Positions 1 through 5,949 are shown, numbered from the stretch's first letter. The stretch: DNA of 8,452 nucleotides from Pseudomonadota bacterium (GCA_023414975.1 JAEZMI010000313.1:1-8452); one strand, 5' to 3'. Notes: generated from the sequence alone by a model not told the origin. Numbers and translations are program-made.

Positions 1-684
1 GAGCCACAGTGTGCGCCAGTTCTCAACGATCTGTCGATGACCATTGCGGCGGGCGAGTTCGTCGCCTTTGTCGGGCCATCGGGGAGCGGCAAGTCGACCC
101 TGCTGCGGCTTCTGATGGGGTTCGAGACGCAGGAATCCGGGGCCATCCTGCTCGACGGCCTTGATCTGCGCACACTGAACATCCAGGCGGTACGCCGGCA
201 GTTCGGCATTGTCCTGCAGAACGGCAAGGCCATGGCCGGAACGTTGCTCGACAACATCCTCGGCGCCAATCTTCACCTCGGCGAGAACGCGGCATGGGAG
301 GCGGCGCGGCAGGTCGGGCTGGCCGATGACATCGCTGCAATGCCGATGGGGATGCGTACCCTGCTGACGGAGAGCAGCGGCAGCATCTCGGGCGGGCAGG
401 CGCAGCGGCTCCTGCTGGCGCGGGCCATCGTCAACAAGCCAGCGATCCTTATCCTCGATGAAGCGACCAGCGCGCTCGATAACCGGACGCAGGCGCTCGT
501 GACCGAGAGCATGAATGGCCTGCGCGCCACACGCCTCGTCGTCGCGCATCGGCTTTCGACCGTCATGGATGCCGACCGTATCGTCGTGCTGAAGGACGGG
601 CGCATCGCCGAGCAGGGCAGTTATGCCGCCTTGATGGCGCAGGACGGATTGTTCACCAGACTGGCCGAGCGTCAGCTGGTCTGA
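1..684 (+). CDS. ABC exporter ATP-binding domain, NHLM/NHLP bacteriocin-export type (5' truncated)
   Basis: This is the nucleotide-binding domain of an ABC exporter, which hydrolyses ATP at the inner membrane to drive export. The reading frame is open from base 1, so the ATG at 37 is internal and the start lies upstream. A complete ATPase set is visible: Walker A GPSGSGKST (codons 73-99), Q-loop Gln (217-219), signature ISGGQ (385-399), Walker B ILILDEATSALD (445-480) and the H-loop His in VVAHRLST (547-549). The stretches QAVRRQFGIVLQNGKAMAG, AMPMGM and ATSALDNRTQ closely resemble the ATPase C-terminus of NHLM/NHLP bacteriocin export permease/ATPase fusions, which move peptides with nitrile-hydratase-type leaders. 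That subfamily call is from remembered family sequence. The usual upstream part, a transmembrane domain with or without a cyclic-nucleotide-binding domain, is not in the window. The peptide substrate and partner genes would be to the left. A generic lipid or peptide exporter ATPase is the alternative. Confidence 0.9.
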   Translation, partial: EPQCAPVLNDLSMTIAAGEFVAFVGPSGSGKSTLLRLLMGFETQESGAILLDGLDLRTLNIQAVRRQFGIVLQNGKAMAGTLLDNILGANLHLGENAAWEAARQVGLADDIAAMPMGMRTLLTESSGSISGGQAQRLLLARAIVNKPAILILDEATSALDNRTQALVTESMNGLRATRLVVAHRLSTVMDADRIVVLKDGRIAEQGSYAALMAQDGLFTRLAERQLV

Positions 685-689
685 GGTTT

Positions 690-720
690 CCACCAGCTAA
701 GATACTGAAGTATCTGGTGG
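690..720. repeat. Bulged inverted repeat overlapping the tRNA 3' end
   Basis: CCACCA (690-695) pairs with TGGTGG (715-720), and inside it GATAC (701-705) pairs with GTATC (710-714) across a TGAA loop; GCTAA (696-700) is unpaired. The right arm is the encoded CCA tail plus the adjoining acceptor bases of the minus-strand tRNA. The structure begins 6 nt after the stop codon of the ABC exporter gene. It could act as a weak terminator or mRNA end for that gene, or as a tRNA 3' trailer fold. No T-run follows on either strand, so it is not a canonical rho-independent terminator. Confidence 0.5.
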
Positions 721-790
721 GCCCGGTAGGACTCGAACCTACAACCAGACCGTTATGAGCGGTCGGCTCTAACCATTGAGCTACAGGCCC
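715..790 (-). tRNA. tRNA with CAU anticodon, probably tRNA-Ile2 (lysidine type)
   Basis: Read on the minus strand, the 76 nt fold into a full cloverleaf. The acceptor stem is GGGCCTG/CGGGCCC with one T-G pair, the D stem GCTC/GAGC has an 8-nt loop, the anticodon stem GACCG/CGGTC carries loop CTCATAA, and the T stem GTAGG/CCTAC has loop TTCGAGT. Discriminator A and CCA are encoded (CCA at 715-717). Anticodon CAT could be initiator Met, elongator Met or Ile2. The acceptor starts with a G-C pair and the anticodon stem lacks the three G-C pairs of initiators, so initiator is unlikely. The short D loop with AATGGTTA resembles E. coli ileX more than elongator Met, so Ile2, with C34 modified to lysidine by TilS, is favoured. 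The gene faces the ABC exporter gene. No clear promoter was found. Confidence 0.9.
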
Positions 791-890
791 CGGCGCCGTG
801 GGCGCACGGCGGCACGTTAGCAAAGGCGCTTGTTAGCGCCAACCTCGCATGGGGCGCGGTCCACATGGTCGGAAAGTTCCCGGGGCACTT
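791..890. other. Intergenic stretch with two short hairpins upstream of the tRNA
   Basis: No gene is supported here. Two perfect small inverted repeats are visible: GCCGTG ggcg CACGGC (795-810) and GGCGCT tgtt AGCGCC (825-840). The second, read on the minus strand, is followed by only three T residues. The tRNA promoter should lie here, but neither box is convincing (a TTGGCG-like hexamer on the minus strand has poor spacing to any -10). Confidence 0.4.
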
Positions 891-891
891 C

Positions 892-933
892 GTGGAACGC
901 GGTGCCATGGAACGCGGTGCCATGGCAGGTGCC
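892..933 (+). repeat. 15-bp tandem repeat, two copies plus a degenerate third
   Basis: Copy 1 (892-906) and copy 2 (907-921) share GTGGAACGCGGTGCC/ATGGAACGCGGTGCC, differing only at the first base. A shortened third copy (922-933) keeps ATGG and GGTGCC. The hexamer GGTGCC therefore recurs at 901, 916 and 928. The junction of copies 2 and 3 forms a perfect 10-bp palindrome TGCCATGGCA (918-927). The block ends 12 nt before the TATAAT box of the lemA promoter, a location suited to regulator binding, although it could equally be a slippage product. Confidence 0.8.
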
Positions 934-951
934 GCGAGCGGGCACTATAAT
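923..951 (+). promoter_or_regulatory. Putative housekeeping promoter of the lemA-TPM operon
   Basis: A perfect -10 hexamer TATAAT sits at 946-951. At 17-nt spacing the -35 position holds TGGCAG (923-928), a poor match to TTGACA, so the promoter may depend on an activator or on the repeat block overlapping the -35. Transcription from about 958 would give a leader of roughly 45 nt before the lemA ATG at 1004. A consensus TATAAT is uncommon by chance in intergenic sequence this GC-rich. Confidence 0.5.
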
Positions 952-1003
952 AGGGCGAGACGTCAGTGCCCTACGCGCGGCACGTTTTCATGAGGCTTTG
1001 AAT

Positions 1004-1618
1004 ATGCCGAACCTTTCCGCTTCGCTTCCGCGCCGTCTGAGTGCGGTTTTCCTGCTCGCCATGATGGCGCTGGGTCTCGCCGGCTGCGGGGTGAACACCA
1101 TTCCCACGGCGGAGGAGCAGGCCAAGGCCGCCTGGAGCGAGGTGCTCAACCAGTATCAACGTCGCTCGGACCTGATTCCCAATCTCGTCGAGACAGTGAA
1201 GGGCTATGCGCAGCAGGAAAAGGACGTGCTGACCCAAGTGACGCAAGCCCGCGCCAACGCGACCTCCATCAAGGTGGATGCCGACACGGTGACGGACCCC
1301 GCCAAGTTCCAGCAGTTCCAGAGCGCGCAGGGCCAGCTTTCCAGCGCACTGGGGCGCCTCATCGCGGTGGCCGAAGCCTATCCCGATCTGAAGTCGAACC
1401 AGAACTTCCTCGCCCTGCAGGCGCAGATCGAGGGCACGGAAAACCGTATCGCCGTGGCGCGGCGCGACTATATCGAGGCCGTGCGCGTCTACAACACCGA
1501 ACTGCGCACTTTCCCGGGCGTGCTCTGGGCGAGCACGCTCTACCGCGGCAACAAGCCGATGGAGACCTTCACTGTCTCCGAGGAGCAGATGAAGGCGCCC
1601 CAGGTGAAGTTCAACTGA
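1004..1618 (+). CDS. lemA: LemA family lipoprotein
   Basis: The gene encodes a 204-residue LemA family protein, usual length for the family. The start at 1004 follows TGAGG (991-995) with 8 nt spacing and gives an immediate export signal: RR at 10-11, a hydrophobic stretch 13-26 and lipobox LAGC with Cys28. It is thus a predicted lipoprotein, likely inner-membrane or periplasm-facing. Residues 29-200 carry the helical LemA domain, with the hallmark YQRRSDLIPNLVETVKGYA segment and a C-terminus ending in PQVKFN. The molecular function of LemA proteins is poorly defined; many are encoded beside TPM-domain genes, as here, and are thought to act in envelope processes. The next gene starts 35 nt downstream, so co-transcription is likely. 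The frame is open back to 830, but that extension is translated repeat sequence and would bury the signal peptide. Confidence 0.93.
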   Translation: MPNLSASLPRRLSAVFLLAMMALGLAGCGVNTIPTAEEQAKAAWSEVLNQYQRRSDLIPNLVETVKGYAQQEKDVLTQVTQARANATSIKVDADTVTDPAKFQQFQSAQGQLSSALGRLIAVAEAYPDLKSNQNFLALQAQIEGTENRIAVARRDYIEAVRVYNTELRTFPGVLWASTLYRGNKPMETFTVSEEQMKAPQVKFN

Positions 1619-1653
1619 GACAGGTCATTCACCCGAGCCGCGAGATCCCGCTC

Positions 1654-2454
1654 ATGCTCTCCCCCGCCGGTGCCCGCCGGCCTGCCGTCTTGCTCGTGGC
1701 CGCGCTCCTCGTTCTCGCAGGGCTGCTGGCGCCCGTTCGGGCGGAGCTGGCCTTTCCGGCGTTGAGCGGGCGCGTCGTCGATGCCGCCGGCATTCTGGAT
1801 GGCAGTGCGCGCGCGTCACTCGACGCGAAGTTCGCGGCGCAGGAAGCCAGGACGAGCGATCAGCTGGTCGTCGCGACCGTGCCTTCGCTTCAGGGCACCT
1901 CGGTGGAGGACTACGCCAACCGCCTGTTCCGCCACTGGAAGATCGGGCAGGCCGACAAGAACAATGGCGTGCTGCTGCTCGTCGCGCCGAATGAGCGCAA
2001 GGTGCGGATCGAGGTCGGGTACGGCCTTGAGGGTGTGCTGCCGGACGCCGTGGCGAGCACTATAATCAGCACGACCGTCCTGCCGGCCTTTCGGGCGGGT
2101 GATTTCGCCGGCGGCATCAGTCGCGGGGTCGATGCGGTCCTTGAGATTCTCAATCTCGACCCGGCCGAGGCAGAGGCGCGGGCGCGTGCGGCGGCCGAGC
2201 CGGCCCTCACCTTCGACGACTGGATCAACCTCATCATTGTCATCGCCATGATCGGCTTCTTCCTGTTCGTCATCTCCCGGCAAATCCGGCGGCGCGGCAT
2301 TCGCAGCCTTGGGCGCGGGCTCGCGGCGGGTTCGGCCAGCGGCTGGGAGTGGAACAGCCGTTCGGGCGGCGGCGGGGGGTGGTCGAGCGGCGGTGGCGGC
2401 TTTTCCGGGGGCGGCGGCTCCTCGGGAGGCGGGGGCGCATCGGGGAGCTGGTGA
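1654..2454 (+). CDS. TPM-domain (YgcG-like) membrane protein with glycine-rich tail
   Basis: This is a 266-residue envelope protein. A signal peptide or N-terminal anchor (about 1-30, ending PVRA) is followed by a TPM domain (about 34-167) with the family hallmarks FPALSGRVVDAAGIL, YANRLFRHWKIG, NNGVLLLVAPNERKVRIEVG, YGLEGVLPD and FRAGDFAGGI. A transmembrane segment lies at about 190-208, followed by the basic RQIRRRG and a Gly/Ser tail from about 237. The order signal-TPM-TM-Gly-rich tail is typical of YgcG-type proteins, which are commonly linked to lemA. TPM domains in plants (TLP18.3/Psb32) have reported phosphatase or photosystem-repair roles; the bacterial biochemical role is unsettled. 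It lies 35 nt after lemA and overlaps the next gene by one base, so it is mid-operon. Its Shine-Dalgarno is weak, which fits translational coupling from lemA. Confidence 0.92.
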   Translation: MLSPAGARRPAVLLVAALLVLAGLLAPVRAELAFPALSGRVVDAAGILDGSARASLDAKFAAQEARTSDQLVVATVPSLQGTSVEDYANRLFRHWKIGQADKNNGVLLLVAPNERKVRIEVGYGLEGVLPDAVASTIISTTVLPAFRAGDFAGGISRGVDAVLEILNLDPAEAEARARAAAEPALTFDDWINLIIVIAMIGFFLFVISRQIRRRGIRSLGRGLAAGSASGWEWNSRSGGGGGWSSGGGGFSGGGGSSGGGGASGSW

Positions 2455-3077
2455 TGGCCGAGGCTTTGTTCACCGCGGAAGACGAGGGACGCATCGCGGC
2501 CGCCGTGGCGCAGGCGGAGGCGGGGACGGGTGGGGAGATCCGCGTCATCGTTTCCACGCGCCCCTTGATCGATCATGTCCCCTATGCCCTGCTTTGGGCA
2601 GCGCTGGCCGCGCTTCTCGTGCCGTGGCCGCTCGCGTTCCTGCTGCCCATCACCGTCGAGCAGATGCTCGTCGTGCAGGGACTTGTCTTCGTGGCCGCCG
2701 GGGCGGCGCTCGTCTTCACGCCGCTCGGGCTGCGCTGCGTACCGGCGGCGCTCATGCGGGCCGGGGTGCGTCATGCGGCGCTCGATTACTTTCTCAGCTT
2801 CGGCGTCCATCAGACGCGCCGCCGCACCGGCGTGCTCATCTTCGTCGCCGTGCCGGAGCACCGGGTGGAAGTGGTGGCCGATGAGACCATTCACGCTCGC
2901 GTCGGCACGCCAGCCTGGGAAGATGTGTGCGCGCGCGTGCTGGCGGAGGCGCGGGAGGGTCGGCTGGTCGCGGGTCTTGAGGCCGCCATCGCGGAGGCGG
3001 GACGTCTGCTCGCCCTACATGTGCCGCCGGCCGCGGACGACACGGACGAACTGCCCAACCGTCCGGTCTTTCTCTAG
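2454..3077 (+). CDS. Second TPM-domain protein with two internal membrane segments
   Basis: This 207-residue protein is translated from the ATG at 2454, which shares one base with the preceding stop (TGATG) and follows GGGGAG (2442-2447) at 6 nt. GTG at 2451 is in frame but too close to that ribosome site. An N-terminal part (1-39, TAEDEGRIAAAVAQAEAGTG then GEIRVIV) resembles the beginning of a TPM fold. Two hydrophobic segments (about 43-66 and 71-90) interrupt it, and the fold seems to resume with TRRRTGVLIFVAVPEHRVEVVAD (about 121-143) to an ELPN-containing end. This matches a known class of short TPM proteins found after lemA and YgcG-like genes. There is no signal peptide, so the soluble halves probably face the cytoplasm or sit at the inner membrane. 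Function is unknown; an envelope role with the two upstream products is inferred. Confidence 0.88.
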   Translation: MAEALFTAEDEGRIAAAVAQAEAGTGGEIRVIVSTRPLIDHVPYALLWAALAALLVPWPLAFLLPITVEQMLVVQGLVFVAAGAALVFTPLGLRCVPAALMRAGVRHAALDYFLSFGVHQTRRRTGVLIFVAVPEHRVEVVADETIHARVGTPAWEDVCARVLAEAREGRLVAGLEAAIAEAGRLLALHVPPAADDTDELPNRPVFL

Positions 3078-3149
3078 GCCCGAGCCCACCCGCCGGCAGG
3101 CTTGCCCGCAGGTGACCTCGGTGTTGCGGAAACCCTTGCGCTGGCGGGA

Positions 3150-3170
3150 GGCCGGGCGCATAAGCCGGCC
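3150..3170 (+). other. Hairpin in the ilvD leader
   Basis: GGCCGG (3150-3155) pairs with CCGGCC (3165-3170) around a 9-nt loop, 9 nt before the GGAGG ribosome site of ilvD. No T-run follows, and no leader peptide rich in Ile, Val or Leu codons is seen in the 113-nt gap after the TPM gene. A role in attenuation is therefore not supported; it may affect translation initiation or be incidental to high GC. Confidence 0.25.
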
Positions 3171-3190
3171 AAGAAGACTGGAGGAATTCC

Positions 3191-5023
3191 ATGCCCGCCT
3201 ATCGCTCCCGTACAACGACCCATGGCCGCAACATGGCCGGCGCGCGCGGTCTGTGGCGCGCCACCGGCATGAAGGACAGCGATTTCGGCAAACCGATTAT
3301 CGCGGTGGTGAACTCTTTCACCCAATTCGTGCCCGGCCATGTGCACCTCAAGGATCTCGGCCAGCTCGTGGCGCGCGAGATCGAGGCGGCGGGCGGCGTG
3401 GCCAAGGAGTTCAACACCATCGCGGTGGATGACGGCATCGCCATGGGCCATGACGGCATGCTCTATTCGCTGCCCTCGCGCGAACTCATCGCCGACAGCG
3501 TGGAGTACATGGTGAACGCCCATTGCGCGGACGCCATGGTCTGCATCTCGAATTGCGACAAGATCACGCCGGGCATGCTGATGGCGTCGCTGCGTCTCAA
3601 CATCCCGACCGTCTTCGTCTCCGGCGGGCCGATGGAAGCCGGCAAGGTGGTACTCGGCGGCAAGACCAAGGCGCTCGACCTCGTGGATGCCATGGTCGCG
3701 GCGGCGGACGACCGCATCTCCGATGAGGACGTGAAGGCGATCGAGCGCTCGGCGTGCCCGACCTGCGGCTCCTGCTCGGGCATGTTCACCGCCAATTCGA
3801 TGAACTGCCTGACCGAAGCGCTCGGCCTCTCGCTGCCCGGTAACGGATCCACGCTCGCCACACATGGCGACCGCAAGCGGCTTTTTGTCGAAGCCGGCCA
3901 TCTGGTGGTCGATCTTGCCCGCCGCTATTACGAGCAGGACGATGCCGGCGTGCTGCCGCGCTCGATCGCAACCTTCGCCGCCTTCGAGAACGCGATGACG
4001 CTCGATATCGCCATGGGCGGCTCGACCAATACGGTCCTGCATCTTCTCGCCGCCGCGCATGAGGGCGAGGTGCCCTTCACCATGGCCGACATCGACCGGC
4101 TGTCGCGCCGCGTCCCGGTGCTGTGCAAGGTGGCCCCGGCCGTCGGCGACGTGCATATGGAGGATGTTCACCGCGCCGGCGGCATCATGGGCATTCTCGG
4201 CGAACTGGACCGGGCCGGCCTGCTCGACACGTCCGTCGGCACCATCCACGCCCCAACGCTCGGCGTCGCTCTGGAGCATTGGGACGTGAAGCGCACCGGC
4301 AGCGCCTCGGTGCACGACTTCTTCCGCGCCGCGCCGGGCGGCGTTCCCACGCAGGTCGCCTTCTCCCAGTCCGCCCGCTATGACGAGGTGGACACGAACC
4401 GCGAGAGCGGTGTCATCCGCAGCGCCGAATATGCCTTCTCCAAGGACGGCGGCCTTGCCGTGCTGTTCGGCAACCTCGCCGAAGACGGTTGCATCGTGAA
4501 GACGGCGGGCGTGGATGAGAGCATCCTCACCTTCACCGGCACCGCCCGCGTATTCGAAAGCCAGGACGACGCCGTCTCGGCCATCCTCGGCAACCGGGTG
4601 AGGCCCGGTGAGATCGTGCTGATCCGCTATGAGGGGCCGCGCGGCGGGCCCGGCATGCAGGAGATGCTCTACCCGACCAGCTATCTGAAGTCGAAGGGCC
4701 TCGGCAAGCAGTGCGCGCTCATCACCGACGGCCGCTTCTCCGGCGGCTCCTCCGGGCTGTCGATCGGCCATGTCTCGCCGGAAGCGGCGGAAGGCGGCAC
4801 GATCGGTCTCGTCCATGAGGGCGACACCATCGAGATCGACATCCCGAACCGGCTGATTCATCTCGCGGTCGGCGACGAAGAACTCGCCGCGCGTCGCGCC
4901 GCGCAGGTTGCGCAGGGCTGGGCGCCCGCCGCGCCGCGCAAGCGCAATGTGACGACCGCGCTCAAGGCCTATGCCGCACTCGCCACCAGCGCCGCCAAGG
5001 GCGCGGTGCGCCAGTTGCCGTGA
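3191..5023 (+). CDS. ilvD: Dihydroxy-acid dehydratase
   Basis: IlvD dehydrates 2,3-dihydroxy-isovalerate and 2,3-dihydroxy-3-methylvalerate to the 2-oxo acids that precede valine, leucine and isoleucine; it is cytosolic and contains an Fe-S cluster. The 610-residue product is near-identical in layout to E. coli IlvD. Visible key residues are Mg ligand D81 (AVDDGIAMGH), C122-D123-K124 in CISNCDKITPG (cluster Cys, Mg ligand and the Lys that is carbamylated in the family), C195 in CPTCGSCSGMF, E491 in GMQEML and the catalytic-base Ser517 in GRFSGGSSG. Position 49 is Gly, so the first Cys of the plant and mycobacterial [2Fe-2S] class is absent, pointing to the oxygen-sensitive [4Fe-4S] enterobacterial class. 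The start is fixed by GGAGG (3180-3184), 6 nt upstream. The gene stands apart from other ilv genes in this window. Nothing is truncated. Confidence 0.98.
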   Translation: MPAYRSRTTTHGRNMAGARGLWRATGMKDSDFGKPIIAVVNSFTQFVPGHVHLKDLGQLVAREIEAAGGVAKEFNTIAVDDGIAMGHDGMLYSLPSRELIADSVEYMVNAHCADAMVCISNCDKITPGMLMASLRLNIPTVFVSGGPMEAGKVVLGGKTKALDLVDAMVAAADDRISDEDVKAIERSACPTCGSCSGMFTANSMNCLTEALGLSLPGNGSTLATHGDRKRLFVEAGHLVVDLARRYYEQDDAGVLPRSIATFAAFENAMTLDIAMGGSTNTVLHLLAAAHEGEVPFTMADIDRLSRRVPVLCKVAPAVGDVHMEDVHRAGGIMGILGELDRAGLLDTSVGTIHAPTLGVALEHWDVKRTGSASVHDFFRAAPGGVPTQVAFSQSARYDEVDTNRESGVIRSAEYAFSKDGGLAVLFGNLAEDGCIVKTAGVDESILTFTGTARVFESQDDAVSAILGNRVRPGEIVLIRYEGPRGGPGMQEMLYPTSYLKSKGLGKQCALITDGRFSGGSSGLSIGHVSPEAAEGGTIGLVHEGDTIEIDIPNRLIHLAVGDEELAARRAAQVAQGWAPAAPRKRNVTTALKAYAALATSAAKGAVRQLP

Positions 5024-5056
5024 GGGCCGGGCCGAGAGGCTGGCACTGATGCAACC

Positions 5057-5076
5057 GGACGGGCCGCGGTCCGTCC
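5057..5076 (+). other. Small hairpin between ilvD and the PhnA-domain gene
   Basis: GGACGG (5057-5062) pairs with CCGTCC (5071-5076) over an 8-nt loop and is followed by TTCC only. It could be a weak attenuating terminator after ilvD. With a 95-nt gap and the same strand, partial read-through into the next gene is plausible. Confidence 0.25.
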
Positions 5077-5118
5077 TTCCACCGGCTGAGAAGCCTTTAC
5101 GCGAGACCTGAGGCGACC

Positions 5119-5424
5119 ATGGCCGGCGATGACGAGGACTATGTCTATGACGAGGCGACGGGCGAGTGGCGTCCCGCGTCCGAGCTGAAAGCGGCGGCCG
5201 CCGTCGTTCGGGAGGTCCGCGATGCATCCGGCAATCTGCTGGCTGACGGCGACGCCGTGGTGCTCATCAAGGATCTCAAGGTGAAGGGCGCCGGACAGAC
5301 GCTGAAGCAGGGTACCGTCATCAAGACGATACGCCTGACGGACAACCCGGACGAGATCGACTGTCGGCACGACGCCATTCGTGGGCTTGTGTTGCGGACA
5401 GAATTTGTACGTAAGCGCGGCTGA
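5119..5424 (+). CDS. PhnA-domain protein lacking the zinc ribbon
   Basis: The product is 101 residues. Residues 31-101 match the PhnA (YjdM) C-terminal domain: VRDASGNLLADGDAVVLIKD, LKVKGAGQTLKQGTVIKTIR, the conserved EIDC, and LRTEFVRK at the end. In E. coli YjdM an N-terminal zinc ribbon with paired CxxC motifs precedes this domain. Here the N-terminus is acidic (DDEDYVYDEATGEWRPASEL) with no Cys, and only one Cys (C82, in the PhnA domain) occurs in the protein. The PhnA name is historical; a phosphonate role is not established, and phosphonoacetate hydrolase PhnA is unrelated. Start ATG follows GAGG (5110-5113) at 5 nt. Cytosolic, function unknown. Homologues with this acidic N-terminus are, to my recollection, common in rhizobia. 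Confidence 0.9.
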   Translation: MAGDDEDYVYDEATGEWRPASELKAAAAVVREVRDASGNLLADGDAVVLIKDLKVKGAGQTLKQGTVIKTIRLTDNPDEIDCRHDAIRGLVLRTEFVRKRG

Positions 5425-5569
5425 CGTATCGTTTTTGCGTGATGGTCGGATAATACTGTATTCGTGCAGTAAAATACCTTAGATAATTCCATTTGATCGG
5501 ATGGGATTTTATTTCGGAACGTATCTTTTGACGACTGGTTGTCCTTCAATAACAGGGAGGACTTCCACC
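5425..5569. other. A/T-richer intergenic region
   Basis: This gap is visibly richer in A/T than its surroundings and contains several -10-like hexamers (GATAAT at 5449 and 5482, TAAAAT at 5470), none with a convincing -35 at normal spacing. The right part holds the EcfG-like motif annotated separately and the GGGAGG ribosome site (5555-5560) of the following gene. No coding potential is seen. Confidence 0.5.
5516..5540 (+). promoter_or_regulatory. EcfG-like general stress promoter motif
   Basis: GGAAC (5516-5520) and GGTT (5537-5540) are separated by 16 nt. The alphaproteobacterial general stress sigma factor EcfG recognises GGAAC-N16-17-CGTT, so the -35 is exact and the -10 has one mismatch. 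Transcription near 5547 would leave a leader of about 20-25 nt containing the GGGAGG ribosome site. The motif position relative to the gene fits a real promoter, but it was found by eye and may be chance. Confidence 0.45.
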
Positions 5570-5926
5570 ATGACTTACATGAAGACGGCTTCCATTGCAG
5601 CAATCGCGGCGCTCTTGGCGCTCGGCACACCCGCTCTCGCGCAGAGCGGCGGCGCAGGCGGTGCCTCGGGCGGCGGGTCCAGCAGTGGTTCGGATGGTGG
5701 CAACTCCAGCGGCGGGCCCGGTGCGGCCGGTTCGGCCGGCAGTTCTCAGGGAGGCTCGTCGCAGGACGGCAACACCGGGTCGGCAACACCGAGCGGCTCG
5801 GCGACAGACAAGCCCGGCGGTGGCGCTTCGGGAAATATGGGCGGTTCGGGCGGCGCGACGAACCCAGATCCGAGCAACAACCGCAACTGCCCGCCCGGCT
5901 CCTCGCCGGGTCAGACCAACTGCTGA
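5570..5926 (+). CDS. Small secreted Gly/Ser-rich protein
   Basis: The 118-residue product starts at ATG 5570 with GGGAGG (5555-5560) 9 nt upstream; ATG at 5579 is an alternative three codons in. A signal peptide is clear: K5, hydrophobic 7-19 and cleavage motif ALA before Gln25. The mature 94 residues are almost entirely Gly, Ala, Ser with Asn, Asp, Thr and Pro, in irregular SGG, GGS and GGA runs, so probably disordered. The end differs: NPDPSNNRN then CPPGSSPGQTNC, giving two Cys (107 and the terminal residue 118) that could form a disulphide loop in the periplasm or outside. No known domain is recognised. A structural, matrix or cell-surface role is only a guess. It is flanked by a putative stress promoter and a strong terminator, so it appears to be a single-gene transcription unit. 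Confidence 0.8.
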   Translation: MTYMKTASIAAIAALLALGTPALAQSGGAGGASGGGSSSGSDGGNSSGGPGAAGSAGSSQGGSSQDGNTGSATPSGSATDKPGGGASGNMGGSGGATNPDPSNNRNCPPGSSPGQTNC

Positions 5927-5949
5927 CGCTTCATCGTCCGCCTGTTTGA

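Noticed and set aside
894..918. EcfG-type promoter in the tandem repeat (GGAAC followed 16 nt later by CGGT)
   Set aside because: The -10 half does not match CGTT, and the GGAAC recurs only because the repeat unit contains it.
830..1003. N-terminal extension of the lemA frame to 830
   Set aside because: It translates the tandem repeat and the TATAAT promoter and would bury the lipoprotein signal; the ATG at 1004 has a proper ribosome site.
2061..2066. A second TATAAT inside the first TPM gene, in a GCACTATAAT context like that of the lemA promoter
   Set aside because: It lies within well-conserved coding sequence (Thr-Ile-Ile), no gene starts nearby, and no -35 is seen; the shared context is short enough to be chance.
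2362..2451. Short direct DNA repeats in the GGC-rich end of the TPM gene
   Set aside because: They are explained by the encoded Gly/Ser tail typical of YgcG-like proteins, not by a mobile or CRISPR element.
1911..2894. A 327-codon open frame on the minus strand over the two TPM genes
   Set aside because: It spans two recognised genes, and its Pro-rich run is simply the reverse of the Gly-rich tail.
3078..3190. Attenuator or riboswitch for branched-chain amino acids upstream of ilvD
   Set aside because: There is no leader peptide rich in Ile/Val/Leu codons, no T-run after the hairpin, and the gap is too short for known riboswitch classes.
3074..5227. A 717-codon open frame on the minus strand across ilvD
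   Set aside because: It is antisense to an unmistakable ilvD in which every family motif is intact; long antisense frames are usual in GC-rich genes, and its product is Arg/His/Ala/Gly-rich with no family character.
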